From Ferruginibacter sp. HRS2-29 (GTDB lineage Bacteria > Bacteroidota > Bacteroidia > Chitinophagales > Chitinophagaceae): DNA of 36,660 nt. Shown piece after piece: positions 8,551 to 15,333 of the stretch. Under the pieces are notes generated by a model. That model was not told the DNA's origin. It worked only from the letters and a program-made list of their open reading frames with translations, and made no database searches. Positions within the stretch are counted from its first letter, which is position 1, and every line of letters starts with the position of its first letter. Both the position numbers and the translations under genes were made by a program. The stretch is from positions 1 through 36,660 of the forward strand of contig NZ_RJUB01000021.1 of NCBI RefSeq assembly GCF_024343615.1, given 5' to 3'.

Positions 8551-8698
8551 GTGAACTTTTTTTGTGGACTTCCAACAGGTCCACCGTGGAGGTCCACACA
8601 CAATTGGTTGTTTTGCAAACACTTAAGTTTGTGGACTTTTGGCCAAAAACGACCAAAAAGCAGGTGAACTCAGGCATTTGTGGACTTTTTGTGGACTT
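8551..8698. promoter_or_regulatory. Cluster of GTGGACTT operator-like repeats upstream of the HTH gene
   Basis: GTGGACTT occurs at 8564-8571, 8631-8638, 8680-8687 and 8691-8698. Near copies are GTGAACTT at 8551-8558 and GTGAACTC at 8664-8671. The inverse GGTCCAC is at 8579-8585, with a palindrome GTGGA-GG-TCCAC at 8586-8597. Eight sites within 150 bp directly upstream of an XRE-type regulator suggest operator sites. Which protein binds them is inference. Confidence 0.55.
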
Positions 8699-8796
8699 CC
8701 ATGGGTTTAGCCGGTAGCCGTATAAAAACGGCTATCCCCTATCAGCAAAAATCTGGCTAAAGTACAAGGCCCCGCAAAACGCCGGAATGCTGGTGA

Positions 8797-9060
8797 AACA
8801 GCACCCGCAGCCTTCAACTGGCGCTGCAGGCAGGTAAGAAACGCGCCGGCATTATAAAACCCGGTAGCATACATGCCCTGCGGCATAGCTTTGCCACTCA
8901 CCTGCTCAATAACGGCACCGACATTATCCTGGTGATGAAACTGCTGGGGCACAACGACATAAAGACAACGCTTAGGTACCTGCATGTCACCAACCGGGAT
9001 CTACTGAATATTGTCAGCCCGCTGGATAAACCGGACCTTGGTAAAGACATACTTGGGTAG
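8797..9060 (+). pseudogene. Tyrosine recombinase (phage-type integrase) C-terminal remnant
   Basis: An 88-codon open stretch ends in TAG at 9060 and follows an in-frame TGA at 8794. It encodes the C-terminal catalytic part of a tyrosine recombinase: 'HALRHSFATHLLNNGTDI' gives the H-x-x-R box, 'LVMKLLGHNDIKTTLRYLHV' gives the second His and the nucleophilic Tyr, and 'LLNIVSPLDK' is the usual end of transposon and phage integrases. The N-terminal domain is missing and no start codon is available, so it is a remnant. It marks the left side of the AT-rich island and probably records how the island arrived. Confidence 0.85.
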
Positions 9061-9241
9061 ATTGCCGAAATCCATAACGGCGTAAGTTTTATTGCGTAAA
9101 TCTTTATAACTTGAATATTATTAATCGCTTGTGAATATTTACGAAAAAGGATGAAGGTGATGGAGTTTCGTATATTTATGAGTTGCCTGCCATACGGTGC
9201 GACATAACCAAATTCAACAGCTAGACTTTAAGGAATTTCAT

Positions 9242-9697
9242 ATGACGACAATAAGAATAGACAAGACACAGGGACATTTGGTTTTTGATTTGTTTGACAA
9301 ATACAGAGTGTTTTACAAGCAACAATCAGATTTAGAAACTGCTAAGAAATTTATTCAGGAAAGACTTGACAACAACGAATCTATAATCTTCGTAACTCTT
9401 GACTTAGACAGACCAATAGGATTTACCCAGCTATATCCGAAATATTCTTCTGCCAGAGCTATAAAAAATTGGATACTTAACGACCTTTATGTTGACGTAG
9501 ATTATAGAAAAAAAGGAATTGGCGAAAACCTAATTAAGACCGTACTGGACTTTGCCCGACAAAATGGTGCAAAATTCGTTGAACTATCAACAGCAGTTGA
9601 CAACTATACTGCACAAAGTTTATACGAACAAGTAGGTTTTAAGAAGTTAGAACCCGAAACAGATTTTTTCACATATAGAATTAGTTTGACAGAATAA
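9242..9697 (+). CDS. GNAT family N-acetyltransferase
   Basis: 151 aa from ATG 9242; a GTG at 9197 in the same frame would add 15 residues but looks less natural. The GNAT acetyl-CoA site is 'LNDLYVDVDYRKKGIGENLIKTVLDFA', in which R-x-x-G-I-G is motif A, followed by 'GAKFVELSTAVDNYTAQSLYEQVGFKKL' (motif B). The substrate is unknown. It is strongly AT-rich, like the island. A 9-bp inverted repeat flanks the gene (TTGCCTGCC at 9183-9191, GGCAGGCAA at 9701-9709). It lies 350 bp upstream of the graspetide-like operon. Microviridin clusters include a GNAT enzyme, so a link is possible but not shown. Confidence 0.85.
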   Translation: MTTIRIDKTQGHLVFDLFDKYRVFYKQQSDLETAKKFIQERLDNNESIIFVTLDLDRPIGFTQLYPKYSSARAIKNWILNDLYVDVDYRKKGIGENLIKTVLDFARQNGAKFVELSTAVDNYTAQSLYEQVGFKKLEPETDFFTYRISLTE

Positions 9698-10048
9698 TAC
9701 GGCAGGCAATACTGTACAAAGCAACAAGCATTTTACAAAATCCGGACGGCAATCAGCGAAACACAGCTAATTGACAAAGAATAACTGACAATCGATACTA
9801 AATTCAGTTGGTCTTGACAGTACTGCTACCAACATGGGGATTTTATACAAGTTGGGCTTGACAAACTAAGCTTCAGCAAATTGCAAAGTCAGGCTTTGGT
9901 TCGGGGCTTGACAAACATTGTTCAACATTAGTTTTTAACTTCATCAAAATATTTAATCAGCAGCGGTTTGGGCAGACGGAATTCTAATTCCCAACCTGCA
10001 TAAAACCCTGTTCGTTAGTAGCTATTATAAAATGACATACATACGACA
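9698..10048 (+). other. Non-coding spacer with direct repeats upstream of the RiPP-like operon
   Basis: No open reading frame of note. GGGCTTGACAAAC occurs at 9854-9866 and again at 9904-9916, 50 bp apart, with a diverged copy (GGTCTTGACAGTA) near 9813. The segment 'AGCGGTTTGGGC' near 9963 recurs as 'AGCGGTTATGGGC' near 13049, in another spacer of the same island. The upstream region of the peptide genes presumably holds their promoter, but no clear TAnnTTTG box was picked out. Confidence 0.5.
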
Positions 10049-10252
10049 ATGAAACATATACTTTTAAACAGAGCATTTGAATACAGAAAACGTAAAGACA
10101 TAAATCCGCCAAAGGACTATGTTTATAATTCTATCTTAGGTGCGTGGTTTAACATCACCAGCAAACTACCATTGATTTTTGCAGACGACTTCAAAGCTCA
10201 AGGAACAAAGAAATTAGACGTTGAAACAGGCGAAGACAATAAAGGACAATAA
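10049..10252 (+). CDS. Putative graspetide (RiPP) precursor peptide 1
   Basis: 67 aa, no signal peptide. It aligns without gaps to the next gene at 40 of 67 positions. The N-terminus 'MKHILL' and the central 'GAW' segment are shared. The C-terminal 21 residues agree at 18 positions, the conserved part being GTKK-x-DVETGED-x-KGQ. This tail is rich in Thr, Lys, Asp and Glu, the residues that MvdD-type ATP-grasp ligases join by side-chain ester or amide bonds. Two tandem copies directly before an ATP-grasp gene argue for precursor peptides: leader at the N-terminus, core at the C-terminus. That role is inferred from the layout; the peptide matches no named precursor family I can recall with certainty. 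Confidence 0.7.
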   Translation: MKHILLNRAFEYRKRKDINPPKDYVYNSILGAWFNITSKLPLIFADDFKAQGTKKLDVETGEDNKGQ

Positions 10253-10264
10253 AAAACAAAAATT

Positions 10265-10468
10265 ATGAAACACATCTTATTACAAAAAGCTCTGAAATAC
10301 AAACAGAGAAAAAAAATTGAAGCCCCAAAGGGGTTTTCGTTTGACAGTTTGGTTGGTGCGTGGGTCAACAACATTGATAAGTCATTTCTAATTTTTGAGA
10401 AAGACTTCAAAGCATTGGGGACAAAAAAAGAAGACGTTGAAACAGGCGAAGACCAAAAAGGACAATAA
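10265..10468 (+). CDS. Putative graspetide (RiPP) precursor peptide 2
   Basis: 67 aa, paralogue of the preceding peptide and separated from it by 12 bases. It shares the leader-like 'MKHILL', the 'S-x-x-GAW-x-N' centre, 'LIF-x-x-DFKA' and the near-identical tail GTKK-x-DVETGED-x-KGQ. Conserved candidate cross-link residues are Thr53, Lys54, Lys55, Asp57, Glu59, Thr60, Glu62, Asp63 and Lys65. Its stop codon overlaps the ATP-grasp start by one base (TAATG), so the two genes are translationally coupled. The middle of the peptide diverges far more than either end, as expected if the ends are recognised or modified. Confidence 0.7.
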   Translation: MKHILLQKALKYKQRKKIEAPKGFSFDSLVGAWVNNIDKSFLIFEKDFKALGTKKEDVETGEDQKGQ

Positions 10469-11400
10469 TGAAGTTTCCAAAAGTGTTGCTAATATCAAAT
10501 CGTTTCGATTTTTCGACGGACTTTATTGCCGTTGAATTAGCCAATCAAGGCATTGACTTCATAAGAATTAATCGTGATGAGTTAAAAGACTACACGATTG
10601 ACTTCGACCCTATCAAACCTGAATTAAAAGCAACATACAACGGTTATTCTTTTACAATTTCTACGGAACATCTAAAATCTATTTATTACCGTGCCCCAAC
10701 ATTTTTAAGAGACATTTTCCAAGAAGGGCTTTCGGAAGATGAACAGTTAATTAGAACGCAATGGGCAGCTTTCGTCCGTTCTTTGTGTGTATTTGAAAAT
10801 GTAAAGTGGCTAAACAATCCGACTGACATATACAAAGCAGAGATAAAACCATATCAATTATTTATTGCAAACAAATTAGGAATTAAAATACCTAAGACAA
10901 CTGTTTCAAATGTTACACAAAATTCGGACTTTGAATTTCAAGCAATAAAATCAATAGACACAGCTATTGTTAGTAGTGGAGAAAACGAAGGTTTTGTATA
11001 TACTGAAATTTACAAAAAGAACGAATTGGAAGAAGTGAAATACACTTCACCATTTTTTATTCAACAAGGTTTAGTTCCTAAAACTGACATCAGAGTTACC
11101 GTTGTAGAAAACGACGTAGTTGCAATAAAGATTACAAGCGATAAAGAAATTAATGAAGATTGGAGAAGATTCAAAGACGAACTAACCTATTCCATATTTG
11201 AGCTACCAAAAGAAGTTAACGACTTTTGTATTAACTACACAAAAAAACTCAACTTGAATTTTGGTGCTATTGACTTGGTTATTCATAACAACGATTACTA
11301 TTTCATTGAAATAAATGCAACAGGCGAATGGTCTTGGTTACAAAAAAATACAGGATATAATTTTGACAAACTAATTGTAAAGTCGTTAAATAATGTATAA
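10468..11400 (+). CDS. MvdD/GwsG-type ATP-grasp peptide maturase
   Basis: 310 aa, normal for graspetide ligases, which activate Asp or Glu side chains with ATP and join them to Thr/Ser (ester) or Lys (amide). Recognisable blocks are: the N-terminal 'VLLISNRFDFSTDFIAVEL'; 'DFIRINRDEL' at 30-39; 'SIYYRAPTFL' at 71-80, in the place of the family's 'YRR' block; 'WLNNPTDIYKAEIKPYQL' at 114-131 with 'ANKLGIKIPKT' following; and the C-terminal metal-binding 'GAIDLVIHNNDYYFIEINATG' region with Asp269, Glu281 and Asn283, then 'EWSWLQKNTGY'. This last block is the hallmark of MvdC/MvdD-like enzymes. It overlaps the precursor gene by 1 base and the next gene by 8. No SPASM radical enzyme, ABC transporter or peptidase is adjacent. 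Confidence 0.85.
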   Translation: MKFPKVLLISNRFDFSTDFIAVELANQGIDFIRINRDELKDYTIDFDPIKPELKATYNGYSFTISTEHLKSIYYRAPTFLRDIFQEGLSEDEQLIRTQWAAFVRSLCVFENVKWLNNPTDIYKAEIKPYQLFIANKLGIKIPKTTVSNVTQNSDFEFQAIKSIDTAIVSSGENEGFVYTEIYKKNELEEVKYTSPFFIQQGLVPKTDIRVTVVENDVVAIKITSDKEINEDWRRFKDELTYSIFELPKEVNDFCINYTKKLNLNFGAIDLVIHNNDYYFIEINATGEWSWLQKNTGYNFDKLIVKSLNNV

Positions 11401-12148
11401 TATAAAATACTTCATATTGCAGCATATTTTCCCTGGGTTTTATGCTACACACGCAAACAAGATTGTTGCTAAAAACTATGACAAACAGCACAACTTTGAC
11501 GTTGATTTAACCGCAATTACAGCAGGACAAGAAAAAGATTACATTGAACAGGTTAAGGCAGACATAAAAGAACAACACGACAGAAAAAAAATAATTGAAG
11601 ATAAAGCCAAATCTCTTTTATTCATCATTACAGTATCAATTACAGCAATTACTTTCTCGTTGACTTATCTTAACAGCCTTGAAATAAATGTTCCTCAAAC
11701 TATTGCTTTAATACTTTTGGGTGTAAGTATTTTATATTTTGTTTTAGGGACAATCAGGGCATTACAAACATTAAACATTAGAAAATTTCATGTCATCCAA
11801 ACTGCAATAGAAATAACCGATGTCAACTACAAATTAACCGCAAAAAAAAACGATATTGATTTTCTCAAAGAATTGATTAAAAGCAAACAGCAAAATGATT
11901 TAATCAATATTCAATTATCAAACTATACCTACGCATCATTTACCTTAATCAGAAACGGAATTATTTTGTTTGTTTCTTTTTTTATAATGACAATTTTCGT
12001 TAGTTACTTATCTAAACAAAATAAAACCAAAGACACATATCCAATAAACAAGGAAATAAAAATAAAAATAAACGACTCAATTGACGTGAAAATACCTTAC
12101 ACTTTTGAGTTGAAATACGACATAAAAAATTTAAAAATTGACAAATAA
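11393..12148 (+). CDS. Membrane protein of the graspetide-like operon
   Basis: 251 aa, family not recognised. Predicted membrane segments are about 74-93, 102-122 and 186-207. Before the first lies a charged helical region ('KDYIEQVKADIKEQHDRKKIIEDKAK'), between the second and third a helical linker of about 60 residues, and after the third a Lys/Asp-rich tail of about 44 residues. The start overlaps the ATP-grasp gene by 8 bases, so it is almost certainly co-translated. By position it could export the modified peptide, give immunity, or be the peptide's target; nothing in the sequence decides. It has no ABC or MFS signature. Confidence 0.75.
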   Translation: MYNIKYFILQHIFPGFYATHANKIVAKNYDKQHNFDVDLTAITAGQEKDYIEQVKADIKEQHDRKKIIEDKAKSLLFIITVSITAITFSLTYLNSLEINVPQTIALILLGVSILYFVLGTIRALQTLNIRKFHVIQTAIEITDVNYKLTAKKNDIDFLKELIKSKQQNDLINIQLSNYTYASFTLIRNGIILFVSFFIMTIFVSYLSKQNKTKDTYPINKEIKIKINDSIDVKIPYTFELKYDIKNLKIDK

Positions 12149-12159
12149 GAAAAGAAATA

Positions 12160-12275
12160 AGAGCTGCTAACAGCACATTTGCAATAGGCGGGGTTTCGTG
12201 TTCCGCAGACAGTTTAGTGGTAGCCGAAAGTTTTGTGATCCACATCAACATTCGTGTTAAAATCCCGCCATCGAA
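12160..12275. other. Structured spacer with inverted GGCGGG/CCCGCC ends
   Basis: GGCGGGGTTT (about 12187) can pair with AAAATCCCGCC (about 12259), enclosing some 65 bases. Internally it repeats 'TTCGTGTT' at both ends. It resembles the other long hairpin-capable spacers of this island (near 13101). No coding potential is seen. Confidence 0.45.
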
Positions 12276-12292
12276 AATCTGCAAAACGTGAT

Positions 12293-12498
12293 ATGCCATT
12301 TATGAGAGCCCCGAAACGAATCAAAACACTCTTAGAAAAAATTGAACATTGTGGACGAACAATCCGGATTTTCGATTTGGGCAACTTATTATTTCAATAA
12401 CAAAGACCGGAGAGCACAATCCTAAACTATTCAATATGGAAGAAGAGGAGTTTTTAGAGAAGCTTAACGAGCTGGAAAAACAATTAAGTAGCAAATGA
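12293..12498 (+). pseudogene. Small frameshifted gene, coupled to the next gene
   Basis: The N-terminal part, from ATG 12293 or 12302, reads 'MRAPKRIKTLLEKIEH'. After a one-base shift near 12350 the frame continues 'LWTNNPDFRFGQLIISITK' and ends 'FLEKLNELEKQLSSK'. The joined product (about 65 aa) follows a pattern seen in many short bacterial proteins: P-x-RI, LL-x-x-IE-x-LW, then PD-x-RFGQLI. I cannot name its function. The shift may be a true mutation or a sequencing error. The stop TGA overlaps the next ATG (ATGA, 12495-12498), which argues that the downstream frame is genuine coding sequence and that the two genes form a pair. Confidence 0.6.
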
Positions 12499-12908
12499 AG
12501 ACAAACTTTAAAATTATTTCATTCATAGAGATAGAGTATAATGGTATAGAACTTGACTTACACAATAACTTTGACTTTATATCTGCAGATACAGAAATAT
12601 CAGATAAGCGAATTTCTCTTCATTTTAGAAAATCAACCGGTGACTGGGCTATAAATACAGAATATCATAATCTTTATTTCATTCTTGACAATTATAATTT
12701 TCTTAAACAAATTGACGCTAATCCCGAATTTATAAAAGATGATTCTTGTCTTTCCGGAATAACATTCTTCGACAATGATTTTCGAGAAGAGGATTATGGA
12801 CTTATTGAAAGAGAAATTCCGAATGAAAACGACGACATAATTTTCTCTTTTGAAAGTGAAAGACTAATAAGAGTGAATTGCGAGACTTTAACTTTAATAG
12901 CTCATTGA
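12495..12908 (+). CDS. Hypothetical acidic protein of the accessory island
   Basis: 137 aa, not recognised. It is acidic and AT-rich, with alternating beta-like segments ('NFKIISFIEIEYNGIELDL', 'ISLHFRKSTGDWAI') and a terminal strand 'ERLIRVNCETLTLIAH'. No signal peptide or membrane segment. The start overlaps the stop of the preceding small gene (ATGA), so the two probably act together. Small acidic cytoplasmic proteins encoded in pairs within islands are often immunity proteins or parts of defence or toxin-antitoxin modules; for this gene that is only a possibility. Confidence 0.6.
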   Translation: MKTNFKIISFIEIEYNGIELDLHNNFDFISADTEISDKRISLHFRKSTGDWAINTEYHNLYFILDNYNFLKQIDANPEFIKDDSCLSGITFFDNDFREEDYGLIEREIPNENDDIIFSFESERLIRVNCETLTLIAH

Positions 12909-13100
12909 AAAACGGCATATTCATTGGGTTTCATGCAAGTTTGGCTCCACATTGTAACTTCTCTGATTGCAAATCCCAGCTTCAGTTCGGTCAGTCGAAT
13001 ATCTATGAGCTTTTGTTCTTAAATTCAACTTTAAATTTTCAACCACCAGCGGTTATGGGCGGACAATTGTAAAATACCTAACTTCGCTAAGCCCTGGCAC

Positions 13101-13158
13101 GTTGGGCGAAATACACTCTTTAATTGTTTAAAAACTTTCTTAATACACTACGCCCAAC
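13101..13158. repeat. Hairpin-forming spacer (GTTGGGCG...CGCCCAAC)
   Basis: GTTGGGCG at 13101-13108 is the exact inverse of CGCCCAAC at 13151-13158, with 42 bases between. Just inside each arm stands the direct repeat AATACACT (13110-13117 and 13143-13150). It lies in the 387-bp stretch between 12908 and 13296, which has no convincing gene and also holds 'AGCGGTTATGGGC' near 13049. Such spacers between unrelated AT-rich genes suggest cassette boundaries or recombination sites, but the arm order does not fit an integron attC site. Confidence 0.5.
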
Positions 13159-13295
13159 AGCGTATTTACGAAATAAAAAAAAGGCAATTTACTTAGCAAA
13201 TCGCCGTATTATGCACAAGCCAGTGGAACAGATAATGATTAACTATTTCACAAAGCCAGTTATCCAATTCCATTTAAACAATATTTATAAAAAGG

Positions 13296-13997
13296 ATGAT
13301 TTATAATTTAGCTAACCAGTTCAAAGACTTAAAAAACGAATTAGGCAATAATGAACTATTTGATATATACGCAAGGCATGATGATAATGAAGATTTAATT
13401 CAATCTCATCTTAACATTCAACTTATAGTATTAAATGGAGAAGACGGAGATGAATACCCTCAATTTACCTTTGGTCTGGATGATTCCTTCAAAGAATTGA
13501 TAGAAACCACTTGGGGCAATATGATGCAGTATAAAGGTTCCTTCGAAAATGAAAATATTCGTGGCTCATATTCATTTAACCATCCCAGAGGATTTTTAGA
13601 AGAAGCCCCATGGCTTACTGATTTAGTAGAAAAAGACAACAAAGATTATGATATTATCAAAAACTTAAGAATTTTTGATAAGACTGCAGTAAAGTATCAA
13701 TTTGGATGCATCAATTATCAAAAAGATTCTACAAAAGAAATTTTTGAAAATGAAATCTATTTATTTCACGATGAGCACTTAATTCATCTTAATTTAACTT
13801 TCAGAGAATATTTAAGTAGTTGTGTAGAATTAATGGCTTGTGAAAATTGGCAAATGTTGTTTGCTGATCCGAATGAAGTTTCAAGATATTCTAAAGAGTT
13901 AAGCCAACTAAAAATATCCTACAACTTACTTTCAAAGGTTTTTCCTGAAAAGGATTTTGAATTGTTCAGAAAAAAACTAATAGAGCATAAGCTTTAA
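13296..13997 (+). CDS. Hypothetical protein of the accessory island
   Basis: 233 aa, no family recognised. It is acidic and soluble, with no signal peptide or membrane segment. The N-terminal half has 'LIVLNGEDGDEYPQFTFGLDDSFKELIETTWGNM'; the C-terminal half is helical ('FREYLSSCVELMACENWQMLF'). Size and composition are reminiscent of SUKH-like or other immunity proteins, but no diagnostic motif was seen, so this is not claimed. Strongly AT-rich like its neighbours, and flanked by non-coding spacers rather than by operon partners. Confidence 0.6.
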   Translation: MIYNLANQFKDLKNELGNNELFDIYARHDDNEDLIQSHLNIQLIVLNGEDGDEYPQFTFGLDDSFKELIETTWGNMMQYKGSFENENIRGSYSFNHPRGFLEEAPWLTDLVEKDNKDYDIIKNLRIFDKTAVKYQFGCINYQKDSTKEIFENEIYLFHDEHLIHLNLTFREYLSSCVELMACENWQMLFADPNEVSRYSKELSQLKISYNLLSKVFPEKDFELFRKKLIEHKL

Positions 13998-14085
13998 TAA
14001 AAGAATTCCAAATGAAGCCTGTGCATAACAAAACACGCCATGCCCACCAACCGCCCGTTAATTGTTGTACCTTTTATTGAGTCTT

Positions 14086-14102
14086 CTTAAGCTAACCTTA
14101 AG
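14086..14102 (+). promoter_or_regulatory. Direct-repeat operator CTTAAG-N5-CTTAAG
   Basis: CTTAAG at 14086-14091 and CTTAAG at 14097-14102, 11 bp apart centre to centre. This is the usual layout for dimers of OmpR/PhoB-type response regulators (the PmrA box has the form CTTAA-N6-CTTAA). It lies 57 bases upstream of the first DUF2231 gene. A matching site occurs at 16701-16717, after the response regulator/kinase pair, which points to that regulator as the binder. Confidence 0.55.
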
Positions 14103-14158
14103 AAAGGACTAAGCCATTCCAAAATAACGTCACATCATCTTTGTAAAAAAATACAATT

Positions 14159-14607
14159 ATGATTTTCTCAACACATCTGCATGCAATGGCAGTTCACTTC
14201 CCCATCGCTTTATTAATGGTGGCATTTTTATTTGAAGTGAAAAGCTACTTTTATAAAAAAGATTTTTTTTTCAATCAGCCTTTTACTTACTCGTACCAGG
14301 TATGCTGGGTACCGTAGTATCTTATCCTGCGGGTAATGCTGCCGGAGAAGGAATGAAGGAAGGTCCATTAAACAAGGCAATGGAACTACATGAGCAAGCA
14401 GCCATAATTTCGTTGTGGCTAACCATTATTACTACTTTGCTGTATGGAAGGATTTATTTCCTGAAATTCAACAAAGGTTGGCTAAGAATTATTGGCGTTT
14501 TACTTTTTACCGGAGTGACAGGCAGTATTGCCAGAACAGGATATTCAGGAGGACAATTAGTATACAAACACGGTGCAGGTGTAGAACTTGCTTTTCCGGA
14601 TTTTTAA
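14159..14607 (+). pseudogene. DUF2231-type membrane protein, frameshifted in a T9 run
   Basis: The upstream frame, from ATG 14159, encodes 'HLHAMAVHFPIALLMVAFLFEV', the characteristic first helix of DUF2231 proteins, and 'YKKDFFF'. After a one-base shift in the T9 run (14272-14280) the second frame continues 'SAFYLLVPGMLGTVVSYPAG' and runs to TAA 14607 with 'MELHEQAAIISLWLTIITTLLY' and 'TGSIARTGYSGGQL'. Rejoined it gives about 150 aa and four helices, normal for the family. The second DUF2231 gene (17610) ends with the similar 'ARTGYLGGQ'. The shift in a homopolymer may be a sequencing error, a mutation or a phase-variable slip; the ends of both halves are well preserved. Confidence 0.75.
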
Positions 14608-14610
14608 AGC

Positions 14611-14645
14611 CCCGTTGAGAAATAAGTACAACGGGTAATTTTTCT
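14611..14645 (+). terminator. Rho-independent terminator after the DUF2231 gene
   Basis: CCCGTTG (14611-14617) pairs with CAACGGG (14629-14635) over an 11-base loop, followed by a T-rich run. It separates the DUF2231 gene from the two-component genes, which start at 14659. Confidence 0.65.
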
Positions 14646-14658
14646 TTATCTTAACAAC

Positions 14659-15333
14659 ATGAGAATTTTTTTAGCAGAAGACGAAACAGCAATTGCAGGC
14701 TTTGTAAAAGAGGGCTTAGAAGAAGAAGGCTTTGCAGTTGATTTAGCTACCAATGGCAGAGAAGCTCTTGAGATGGCAATGACTAATTTGAAGGAGTATG
14801 ATATTATACTGCTGGACTGGATGATGCCCGGCGTTAGCGGTATAGAAATCTGCAGAAATATCCGGAAAGAAAACAAAGCAATCCCTGTTATTTTTTTAAC
14901 TGCTAAAGATACAGTTGATGATACTGTTTTTGGATTAGACGCCGGAGCCAATGATTATTTAAAAAAACCCTTTGCATTTGAAGAATTATTAGCCCGTATA
15001 AGGGTGCTGCTGCGGAATAAAACAGGGGAGCAAAATATTTTTGAATCCGGGAACATACTATTGAATGCAGAAGCTCACCAGGTTACAAAAAACGGGCAAG
15101 CCGTTGAACTCACCCAAAAAGAATTTGCATTATTAGAATACCTGCTGCGGAATAAAGGGAAGGTATGCAGACGTACAAGAATTATTGAAAAAATATGGGA
15201 CATACATTTTGACAAAGACACTTCTGTTATTGATGTATTTATAAATGCACTACGAAAAAAGTTAGATACAAAAGATAGGGAATCATTCATTCAAACCATT
15301 CGTGGTGTAGGTTACCGTGTAAATGATAATTAA
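14659..15333 (+). CDS. OmpR-family response regulator
   Basis: 224 aa. The receiver domain (1-115) has the acidic pocket Glu7-Asp8, phospho-acceptor Asp53 in 'ILLDWMMPG', a Thr in 'FLTAKD', and the invariant Lys in 'YLKKPF'. The DNA-binding winged helix (about 128-222) ends in 'RESFIQTIRGVGYRVNDN'. Of the CusR/CopR-like type. Its stop overlaps the kinase start by one base. It probably binds the CTTAAG-N5-CTTAAG sites at 14086 and 16701 and controls the iron/peroxide genes around it; that regulon is inference from site placement. Confidence 0.92.
   Translation: MRIFLAEDETAIAGFVKEGLEEEGFAVDLATNGREALEMAMTNLKEYDIILLDWMMPGVSGIEICRNIRKENKAIPVIFLTAKDTVDDTVFGLDAGANDYLKKPFAFEELLARIRVLLRNKTGEQNIFESGNILLNAEAHQVTKNGQAVELTQKEFALLEYLLRNKGKVCRRTRIIEKIWDIHFDKDTSVIDVFINALRKKLDTKDRESFIQTIRGVGYRVNDN

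Noticed and set aside
8489..8677. N-terminal extension of the HTH regulator
   Set aside because: The extra 63 codons are made of repeated GTGGACTT operator-like sequence and lie before a good HTH start at ATG 8488.
11303..11491. Minus-strand frame across the ATP-grasp/membrane-protein junction
   Set aside because: Antisense to two overlapping operon genes and without motif.
13077..13158. Integron attC site
   Set aside because: ACCTAAC and GTTGGGC occur in the right order but only about 30 bp apart, too short for attC, and the larger arms are in the wrong order. No integron integrase is present.
13124..13306. 60-aa open frame upstream of the 13296 gene
   Set aside because: It starts inside the hairpin-forming spacer, has no recognisable motif and overlaps the better-supported next gene.
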